This document shows, piece by piece, positions 56,145 through 64,000 of a DNA stretch of 64,000 bases. A program made the translations under genes and the position numbers. Below the pieces are notes generated by a model that ran no database searches, was not told the origin of the DNA, and saw nothing but the letters and a program-made list of their open reading frames with translations. The stretch lies in NCBI GenBank assembly GCA_900291925.1, contig UWYS01000009.1, forward strand, positions 744,001 through 808,000. Direction: 5' to 3'. This stretch comes from Thecaphora thlaspeos (lineage: Eukaryota; Basidiomycota; Ustilaginomycetes; Urocystidales; Glomosporiaceae). Numbering within the stretch: position 1 is the first letter of the stretch; each line of letters opens with the position of its first letter.

Positions 56145-57767
56145 ATGCTCTCGACCCTGCAGACGCACATCCACGCGCTGCAGCAGGCGCTCGACACGCC
56201 CAGCATACCCTGGAAGCCGCTCATCCTCTACCTTCTCTGGGGCGTCTACCTCTTCGAGACCTACCTCTCCCTCCGTCAGTACCGCCTGTACAGCCGCACC
56301 ACGCCGCCCGCCGCCCTCGCCGAGCATGTCTCGCTCGACACCTTCCGCAAGTCGCAGGCCTACGGCCGCGACAAGGCCCGCTTCGGCTTCGTCAGCAGCG
56401 CCTTTGCACAGCTCCTCAACGTCGCCATCGTCCACTACGACGTCTACGCCTGGGCCTGGAACCAGGCCGGCGAATGGCTCCGCCTCGCCGGCCTCTCCGA
56501 CCGTGAGATCCCGCGTTCAATCGCCTGGATGGTCATCATGTTCGTCCTGCGCGAGATCCCCGCCATCCCGCTCACCCTCTACCGCAACTTTGTCGTCGAG
56601 GAGCGCCACGGCTTCAACAAGATGACCCTCCGCACCTTTCTCACCGACACGATCAAGGAGTGGGCGCTCGGCTTTGCCATCGGCGCGCCGCTCATGGCGG
56701 GACTGCTCTGGATCATCCGGTGGTCGGGCGACGCGTTTGTCAGCTACGTCGTCGCCTTCCTCTTCACCTTCCAGATCGTCGCCATGGTCCTCTATCCTAC
56801 GTTGATCCAGCCGCTTTTCAACAAGCTTACGCCGTTGCCCGAGGGGATGCTGCGCGATCGCGTCGTCGCGCTGGCGGGCTCGCTGCGCTTCCCGCTCAAG
56901 CACCTCTACCAGATCGACGGGAGCAAGCGCTCGTCGCACTCGAACGCCTACTTTTTCGGCGTCATCCCCGGCGGCAACAAGCACATTGTCATCTTTGACA
57001 CGCTCATCGAAGAGTCGACGCCCGACGAGATCGAGGCGGTGCTGGCGCACGAGCTGGGCCACTGGGCGCACAGCGACCCGACCAAGCTGCTCGTGCTCTC
57101 GCAGGCGCAGATCATCCTGACCATGTCGCTGTTCACGCTGTTTATCAACAATGTCTCGCTCTTCCAGGCGTTTGGCTTCAAGGTCGCGCCCTCTGGCCTG
57201 CTCGCCAAGGTGGCGCCGTCATCGTCGTACCTGCCCATTGTGGTTGGGCTGGAGCTGTTCCAGCTGATTCTGCACCCGAGCGACGCGCTGCTCAAGTTTG
57301 GGATGAACTCGGCCATCCGGCGGATGGAGTACGCGGCGGATGCGTTCGCCGCGAAGCTGGCACGACCGGGACCGACGGAGAGCGAGCGGAAGGCGGCGGA
57401 GCACTGGCGCGAGGATAACGGGCGCCAAGAGGCGAAGCGTGAGGGCGAGAAGGAGGAGTACACGACACTGCTCAAGAGGGCGCTGCTGAAGCTGCACATC
57501 AACAAGTGAGTGTCTCGCGTCTGCGTTGCGTCTCTTTCGGCGCAGATGGTCGCGATGCAGAGTTAGCGCCTGTCGTGCCTCTTGACTGCGGTAGTACGGT
57601 ACAGTAGGGGGACTGACCTCACTCGCTCGCCTCCTTTGCTGTGGTTCGGGCGCGCCAGCCTGTCGTCGTTCCACCACGATGCGATGTTTTCGGCATACCA
57701 CTACTCGCACCCTACGCTGGGCGAGCGGCTGAACGCGCTCAACGCCCTCGAGGCCAAGGCCAAGTAG
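56145..57767 (+). CDS. STE24: CAAX prenyl endoprotease Ste24
   Basis: Zinc metalloprotease of the ER and inner nuclear membrane that trims prenylated CAAX proteins such as a-factor precursors and helps clear clogged translocons. Exons 56145-57505 and 57659-57767 join in frame (HIN then LSSFHHDAMFSAYHYSHP) to 489 residues, close to the family norm. The family start WKPLILYLLWGVYLFETYLS, the RNFVVEERHGFNKMTLRTF loop, the HELGH zinc motif at about residues 301-305 and the third ligand in EYAADAFAAKLA are all present. Several membrane helices separate these parts. The C-terminus HPTLGERLNAL is conserved. A readthrough of the intron would stop at once at TGA, so splicing is needed for the conserved C-terminal exon. 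The gene is intact. Confidence 0.95.
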
Positions 57768-59118
57768 TAGGGTACTTTGTCATAGACGAGGGCGCGGCAC
57801 GACTGTAGGTGTCTGTGGCCAGCCTTGAGCGTCTCAAGGGACAGGGGGATGTACTGTTCTGCGCATTGTGATTCAGCACGACCGTGCTGATACTTACGTA
57901 GCTGGTGCATCTGTATTGCCAGGTCCAACGTCATGCATCTACCGCACGGTACGGCGGTGCGGCGGTGCGGCATCAACTATGTGCCATATTCACCACTGCG
58001 GGCTTAGAGATAGACGCTGCACCTCCCAGACGGAGAGCGCAGATCATCCATGTAAGGATGTTGGACAGGTGGGCGTAACTAGCTGTCGTACTTGCTTTGA
58101 TGTCCATGTCACCCATCATAGACCGACAGACGCCCTACAAGTTCCTGTAAGAAGCTGCCAACCTCGAGATAGAACGTCGATACTGGTCCTTCAGCTATAC
58201 AAAGCACGGCAGTGCCGCCATTACTGTACTGTACTCGAGCTCATGGTGCACGTTGTAGACACCCCGGTCGAGCGACTGGGCGGCTAGCTAGAATACTTAC
58301 CAAGCTGCCCACTCACCCTCAAAGCTGCCAGTGACCATCTGCCGCGTCGATGCGGTACATTACGGTAAGTTCTGTCCTGTACATGCTGCACCTTGCAAGG
58401 GCCTCATTGCTACACTGCGTTGCGCCACCACACACCCTCGCCACTCTTGCTCCCCACCCGCCCTGCACCCTGTGCGAACACGTCTCGCCACCATCAGAAG
58501 GCGGTCCGATAGTGCAGGTACAGATAACTTACCGCAGCATGCAAGCAAGCAATTCCAGCAAAAGAGTCAGGCGGTGGATAGTGAGCAAGCCATGGAGCGA
58601 CGCACCCATCAAAGAGGCCGTGTCGCTAACCACGGGGAAGTGCTACTTACTCTTGCTTGACGATAGATCGACATATGGGCTTACTCTATTCAATTCACTC
58701 CGCGGACAGTGTCGGCGTCGGCGGCCTTGCTTGCCGGCCCGACGTGACGACTATCGAGGTACTGGTAGGATCGACGGTGCGTCTCCCCTCGCTGGACAGG
58801 GAGCTCCTATGTACCTATCTCCTCTTCCCATTGGCACGCGGACCCACGCTCGTTACCGTGGGCAGCGCACCCAGCCACAAAGACGGACAGAGGTATAGAA
58901 GGACAGCTCGACCCTACCCTGTCCCTCGTCGTCTCTCTATGTGCTCTCATACGCGCCCTCGTCCCCACTCCCACTCCTCTCTATCCCCAGTCTCTTCCCT
59001 CCCTTCCTTGTCGTCTTACGGCGTCGGCAACACACACACACACACGCTCTCTTCTCGTCGAACTGCAATACGCTCGCTTCTAGAGCCAATCCCTCACCGC
59101 TCTTCCACACCACCAAAG
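57768..59118. other. Intergenic region without a recognised gene
   Basis: About 1.35 kb, less GC-rich than average. Plus-strand frames here show no domain signal. A (CA)n run lies at about 59032-59045 in the leader of the next gene. Confidence 0.45.
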
Positions 59119-59471
59119 ATGCAGGTTCGCGTCAACAGGATCGTTGCGTCGCTCGGCGTCGTCGTCATGGTCGCCATCATGTCGGCCTCGCACGCCGTAT
59201 CGGCCGACATCGTCCAGGTCAAGCAGGCTTCCGCCTTTGCACGCAACTACGAGCGGGTACGTTTTCCTCTTCTCCTTGCCTCTTTACCGAGTTGGCGAGC
59301 TGTGTGCTGATTCGTCTACTTGTACCGTCTACTTGCTTCTCTCCATGACAGGCTGAGATGGCCGAGTTTGACCACACACCTCGCTTCGAGAAACGACGTC
59401 CGCACAAGCGTCACTCTACCCAGGTCAAGGGAGAATGTGCTCGACCCTCACCCCCCCCCTCGTCGCTATAG
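59119..59471 (+). CDS. Small candidate secreted protein
   Basis: Exons 59119-59256 and 59352-59471 join in phase 0 (donor GTACGT, acceptor GACAG) to 85 residues. The N-terminus (MQVRVNR, then VASLGVVVMVAIMSASHAV, then SADI) is a convincing signal peptide with an Ala-x-Ala type cleavage site near residue 29. The remaining 56 residues are polar, carry one Cys, and include the dibasic stretches EKRRP and HKRH that a Kex2-type protease could cut. The C-terminus is Pro/Ser-rich. I do not recognise the family. It could be a secreted effector or peptide precursor, or a short unconserved gene. The downstream T-rich run (59483-59520) suits a 3' end. Confidence 0.5.
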
Positions 59472-59924
59472 TCATGGATTGGTATTTTCTTTTTTCTTTT
59501 AATTTTTTTTTCTTCTTCTTGCTTCCTCGCTCTAGTTATTCCTTTTCTGTCTGCTCTTCGTTGTGCAATGGATGGTCTTTCTCAGTTGAGTTTAAAGGTA
59601 CCTCGTTTGTCGTGCGTGCGGCTGTCGAGACGTCGCAGGAACGCAACGGGGAAGAGAGGGCGAGGGTGGCGTGCTGTTGGTGATCTCTCGACACTGTCAC
59701 CTCCCGCTCGAGGCGGCTCAAGGAGGCGTTGCCGTGGTGGCGCGGGCGCTGTATGACGTCTCGACAGGCTGGCGCGGGTGTGGGGCCCCGTGTCGTGTCT
59801 GGAAGCTGAGTGAGGAAAGCCTGCCTCATCTACACCTCATCCTCCCCATAATTACAGCTGAGCCATCCATGCCTTTGTCCTGACTGATCCTGCTTTCGAT
59901 CCCTCCCCCCCTCTTTCCAGAGGC
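59472..59924. other. T-rich 3' region and 5' flank of the PMI-like gene
   Basis: A T-rich stretch at about 59483-59520 is followed by ordinary sequence. The missing N-terminal exon of the PMI-like gene (with the family's YxWG segment) might lie here, but I could not find it. A polypyrimidine-AG acceptor ends at about 59920. Confidence 0.4.
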
Positions 59925-61590
59925 ATGGCGACTACGCTTGCTCGCAAGCCTCCCTTCCACTTTCCCTCCCTACCTCCTCCTTCCATCCTTCCATCCTTCC
60001 ATCCTGCCACCACCGGCTACCGCCACCGCCAGCCCTTCGCACAGCAGCACCTCCTGGACAACACCCCCTACGCCGAATTCTGGATGGGCGCAACCCACCA
60101 AAAGGGTCCCTCGTCCATCTCCTCGCCCGCCCGCAACCACGCCCACTCCATCAAGCAAGGTCACGCTCTCTCGGACTTTCTCCTTTCCGACCCAGCACTC
60201 ACCCTCTCGTCGAAGCTGCTAACGTCGCCTACCTCGGTCGAGAGAAACACGGTGGTATGCCATTCATCTTCAAAGTCCTCTTGGCAGCTCAGGCTCTTAC
60301 CCCTTCAGGCTCATCCGGACGTCAAGCTCGCACAGGGGCTCAAACAGCAACTCGACGTAGAGGAGAGCGAGGAACATACCACTTTTGACGGACACCACAA
60401 GCCAGAGATCGCACTGGCCCTCACGCCGTTCCGCGGCTTCATTGGTCTAGCCTCTCCGCCCGTCATTCGATCGCGTCTGCAGAAGCTGTCGCAGGTGGGT
60501 GGGCTGCTGCACGACGACAACCTCGTCGACAAGCATCTCTCCCGCTCTCTCCCCAAGCTCGAGGAAAAAAGGACCTCTACAAGCTCTTGCTTCGACGACA
60601 CCACGGGAGAAGAGGGAGACAGTCCGAGCGATGCAGAGCGAAAAAAGGGTAGCTGGGCGCACAAGCTTCGAGCGGCCGTCTCTCTCTCTCTCTCTCTCTC
60701 TCGGATCCTCTGCGCAGACAAGCAGAAGGTCAAGCACGTCGTTGACGAGATCCTCTCCGACAAGACGCAGCACCAAGGCGACGACGACGAGAACGTGGGC
60801 GCTCGTCGAGGAACTCAACGGCCAGTTTCCAGGAGACGTCGGGGCTTTGATCGCTCCTGTCTTTATGAACCTCGCCAAGTTGCAGCCGGGGGAGTGCAGT
60901 GCATCTTTGCGCCTGCCGATACCATCCATGCCTGGCTGAGCGGGTACGTTTCGCGACGATACGATGCAGTGCAAAGGTGGGCAGATCCACTGACGACGTC
61001 TTGCCTTATCACTCTCCCTTGTTTTCCTTGTTTTCCTGCGCATCTCTACACTAGCGGTTCGTGCCCAACGTAGCGACATTATCGAATGCAGGCCCTCCTC
61101 GGTGAACGTCACCAACACGGCATTCGGACCTACGCCGTCCAACGCGACCATCTCGCTGTTCAGTCAGATGCTGAGCTACGAATTCAAGCCCCTCTCGCGA
61201 TACCTCATCACGCCACAACCCATCTCTTGCGCTAGCGTTGGGGGAAACGTCAAGGTGACCAAGTACAACGTGCCTTTTGATGAGTTCAATGTGGTTCGTG
61301 TGAGACTCGAGGCAGAGGGTAAGGCGGAGTTGTTCAACGGCGAGCGAGGAAACGGGCAGTTGGAAGGGGTGGCTGTTGTGGCTTGTGTGAAGGGACAAGG
61401 AAGGGTGGTGGGTTTTACGAAGCAGGATGGGAAGAGGGAGGAGGTAGAGTATGAGGCGGGAGAAGGGAGCGTGTCTGTGTTGGGAAATGGGTCGGCTGTT
61501 AGCATCGAAACGAGGGGGGGGGGCAAGGGGCAGGGGCAAGAGGCAGAGGCGGAATGGTATGTTGCCTATTGGACGGCTGACGAGGAGTGA
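59925..61590 (+). pseudogene. Mannose-6-phosphate isomerase, frame-broken
   Basis: Type I phosphomannose isomerase (Pmi40) interconverts fructose-6-P and mannose-6-P for glycosylation and wall synthesis. Family pieces are all present but spread over three frames: NTPYAEFWMGATHQKGPS and ALSDFLLSDPALTLS, then EAANVAYLGREKHGGMPFIF and KVLLAAQALTP (shifted), then QAHPDVKLAQGL (zinc-site QxH) with HKPEIALALTPFRGF, then LVEELNGQFPGDVGALI (shifted), then CIFAPADTIHAWLSG. An intron, 60943-61073, joins LSG to DIIEC, followed by LSYEFKPLSRYLI and a C-terminal beta domain in one good frame. Breaks lie near 60211, 60306, about 60785 and 60894-60903; the last is a tandem duplication of GTGCA. A (TC)n run sits at 60679-60702. 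The N-terminal YxWG exon was not found. It is either a decayed copy or an assembly problem in a needed gene. Confidence 0.75.
60679..60702. repeat. (TC)n microsatellite inside the PMI-like gene
   Basis: Encodes a Ser-Leu run in the variable part between the two halves of the PMI-like protein; length changes here would shift the frame. Confidence 0.9.
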
Positions 61591-61977
61591 ACGTGGCCCC
61601 CGGGCGGGAAGGGGGATGTCGGGGATGTCGGGGTTGTCTGAGGGATGTGCAGCGCGTTTTCTCGGCTTGCGAGGATAAGTCAAGGATGAATCGTTAGAGG
61701 TCGGCTTGAATGTCGTCGAGATATCGGCCTTTGTGTGTGTGGTGTGCGACGAGGGTGGTGAAACAAGGTAGGCGTGGCGAAGAGGCGGGGAGGACGTGCG
61801 ACACAGCTTTGACGTGGCTAGGTCGGTGAGGATCGAGGAGAGCACAGGTGCGAGGGTGGTCCTCTTGACGGAGTAACGAGACACACACGCACGCAAGAGA
61901 GAGGGGTGTGTAGTGCGTTCGCAGCAAGCATGTCCATCTATGATTCGCAAGTCATTTCCCTCTCTCCTGCTCTCCCT
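61591..61977. other. Convergent spacer between the PMI-like and EF-G genes
   Basis: Two 3' ends meet here. No gene is visible. Confidence 0.5.
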
Positions 61978-63873
61978 TTACTTTGCCCTCTTCTTATAAG
62001 TTTCGTTCATGTCCCTCTGAACGTTGGCCATGACGGGTACATGACACTTGTACTCCATGCTAAACTCACCCTTACCCTGCGTGAGACCTCTGAGCTGACT
62101 CGAATATCCAAACATATCGTTGAGACTGATCTCAGCCGTGAGGGTAAACTCATCCTCCCTCACCTCTGTATCGCTGATGGTACCCTTTCTCTGGTTAAGC
62201 GCACCGATCACTGCGCCCTGAAACTCGACGGGCGCTACGACCTCGACGGTCATCTTGGGTTCGAGGATAACGGGGCCGGCTTTGGCGTACGCTTCCCGGA
62301 AGGCACCCGCCGTCGCTAGTCGGAAGGCGAGTTCGGAGGAATCCACCGAATGAGCTGCTCCGTCTTCGAGCACGAAGCGGACTCCCGTCACTTGATGACC
62401 CGACAGAGCGCCTTTTTCCAGCGCATCGTGGAATCCCTTTTCGCACGCTGGGAAGTAAGCGTTCGGGATGGATCCACCAACCACGCGGTTGTCGAATGCT
62501 ACGTCTGTACCGGTCTCGTGGTCGATCTCCATAGGTTCAATGTATCCCATCACTCGTCCGAACTGTCCCGCTCCGCCCGTCTGTTTCTTGTGCGTGTACG
62601 CAAACTTGGCCGGTTGCGTGATCGTCTCGCGGAAGGCGACACGTGGCTTGCCCGTCGTGCAGGGGACGTTGTACTCTCTTCGCATCCTCTCTACGTAGAT
62701 CTCGAGATGCAGCTCTCCCATACCAGAGATGATCGTTTCGTTCGACTCCTTGTCCACGTGCACGCGGAACGTAGGGTCCTCCTTCTGGAAGCGGTTCAGG
62801 GCGCGTGAAAAGTTCTGCGACGATTCCTTACCCTCCGGCGTGATGGCGAGGGAGATGACGGGTTCAGGGACGAACATCGACGTCATGCTCAACTGCGTCG
62901 TGCCGTCCGTGAACGTGTCGCCCGAAGAGCATTCCACGCCGAACATGGCGCCGATCTCGCCGGCGCCGATCTCTTCGACGTCTTCCATGTCGTTTGAGTG
63001 CATGCGGACCAGACGCGGCACCTTGACCTTTTTGCCGGTGCGCGCGTTGAAGATGACGTTGCCACGTCGAAGCGTACCCTGATAGACGCGCATGTACGTC
63101 AGCTGGCCGTACTTGCCCTCCTCGAGCTTGAACGCCAACCCCACCAGCGGCGCATCCGTCGCTGGCGATAGCGGTAGAGAGGGCGGGGCAGCGTTGCGTC
63201 GTGCCTCGTCGGCCGCATCGCCCTCGCCGCCCGCTGCCGCCGCGGCGTCCTCGGCCGCCTTCTTGGTCGCGGCTGCGCTCATGTCTAACGCCGTCGCCGG
63301 GACCTCGGCAGGGTTGGGCAGGTAGGCGCAGACGCCGTCGAGCAGCGCCTGGACGCTCTTGTTCTTGATGGCCGAACCCATAAAGACGGGCGAAAACTGA
63401 CACGCGATCGTCGTGCGTCGGATGGCGGCCGCCAGTTGCTCGAGCGTCGGCTCGCGCTCCTCGATAAAGAGCTCCGTCATCTCGTCGTCCACCTCGGCGA
63501 GCTGTTCGATGAGCTCGGTGCGCTTCTCGCGCGCCTGCTCGAGGTACTGCGGCGGGATGTCGTCCGACTCGCGCACCTCGATGCCCTTGTGCCCCTCGTT
63601 GTACACAGCCTTCCAGCGGACGAGGTCAATGATGCCGTCAAAGTCGTCCTCGCTCCCCATGGGCAGCTGGACGGCGGCCGCCGGCATCTTGAGCTTGGTG
63701 CGGATCTGGTGGATGACGCGCCACGGGCTCGAGCCGGCGCGATCCATCTTGTTGATGAAGCTGAGGCGCGGCACAGAGTAGCGCCGCATCTGGCGGTCCA
63801 CGGTGATCGTCTGCGACTGGACGCCCGACACGGCGCAGAGCACGAGCACCGCGCCGTCGAGCACTCGCAGCGC

Positions 63874-63906
<33 letters not shown>

Positions 63907-64000
63907 CGGCGTGTCGATGATGTTGATGTGGAAGTCCTCCTTCTTGCTCTGGAGCGCGGCGTTGTCGATGTCGGCCGCGTCGCCGACGAGCGTGGTGGTC
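61978..64000 (-). CDS. MEF1: Mitochondrial elongation factor G 1 (Mef1), partial
   Basis: Translocase GTPase of mitochondrial protein synthesis. The minus-strand frame enters from beyond 64000 and ends at TAA 61978-61980, about 674 codons with no intron. Visible: the G3 motif region [39 protein letters not shown], and the G4 motif [11 protein letters not shown] long domain II region follows ([34 protein letters not shown]), then [20 protein letters not shown] with [13 protein letters not shown] of domain III. Domains IV-V contain [35 protein letters not shown] and the end [13 protein letters not shown]. The N-terminus with mitochondrial presequence and the G1/G2 motifs lies outside the window. 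An Ala/Glu-rich insert ([17 protein letters not shown]) sits before domain II. Confidence 0.95.

Noticed and set aside
60211..60308. Programmed ribosomal frameshifting in the PMI-like gene
   Set aside because: There are several breaks, one of them a plain 5-bp duplication, and no slippery heptamer with a following structure is evident; decay or sequence error is simpler.
1..64000. tRNA, rRNA, CRISPR or bacterial-type signals
   Set aside because: I looked for tRNA-like B-box patterns, regularly spaced repeats and ribosome-binding-site organisation and found none I could support; a covariance-model scan would be needed to exclude tRNAs.

Overview
The window reads as nuclear DNA of a GC-rich basidiomycete fungus. 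Genes have zero to eleven short introns, mostly GTGAGT or GTACGT donors with (C/T)AG acceptors, and intergenic spaces are short. The protein set is fungal: Trs130, Kin1, Eos1, Ste24 and a C2H2 factor with a fungal regulatory domain. A smut-type lineage (Ustilaginomycotina) would fit the composition and gene style, but that is inference. There are no operons or bacterial features.

Layout. Positions 1-2,300 are poor in CpG and hold a decayed flavin amine-oxidase-like gene on the minus strand. Next come NAD(P)HX dehydratase (2694-3996) and a small tail-anchored or GPI-like ORF (4522-4821, minus). A nested transposon complex occupies about 5026-8356: an older inverted-repeat element split by a Tc1/mariner-type element (5719-8331). 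That inner element has TA-flanked 177-bp inverted repeats, a broken DDE transposase and a second, convergent broken gene. Proteasome subunit beta-7 (8787-9859, minus) follows, then a broken member of a basidiomycete family of unknown function (10470-12686), then an aspartate/glutamate-type mitochondrial carrier whose N-terminus looks like an ABM domain instead of EF-hands (13511-15309).

The middle is ordinary housekeeping sequence: an Eos1-like membrane protein (16918-20847), an MFS transporter (21221-24106, minus), TRAPPII subunit Trs130 (25036-29810), a 12-exon DNA ligase I (30354-34211, minus) and the Kin1/PAR-1 kinase (37009-42560). The right part holds a hydantoin/Asp-Glu racemase-family gene (43126-44085, minus), the Ula1/APP-BP1 subunit of the NEDD8 E1 (45458-47897), a 2,061-residue C2H2 transcription factor (48121-54638, minus), the CAAX protease Ste24 (56145-57767), an 85-residue candidate secreted protein (59119-59471), a frame-broken mannose-6-phosphate isomerase (59925-61590) and mitochondrial EF-G (61978 to the window end, minus).

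The genes do not form a cluster with one job. Two themes recur. The first is gene decay: transposon genes, the amine-oxidase-like gene, the unknown-family gene and the PMI gene all carry stops or frameshifts, while neighbouring genes splice into perfect frames. The second is strong local CpG depletion in some of the decayed segments, which suggests cytosine-methylation or RIP-like mutation in the lineage. Exon coordinates were worked out by hand from splice signals, reading-frame phase and family conservation. Where phases closed exactly I give full exon lists in the evidence.
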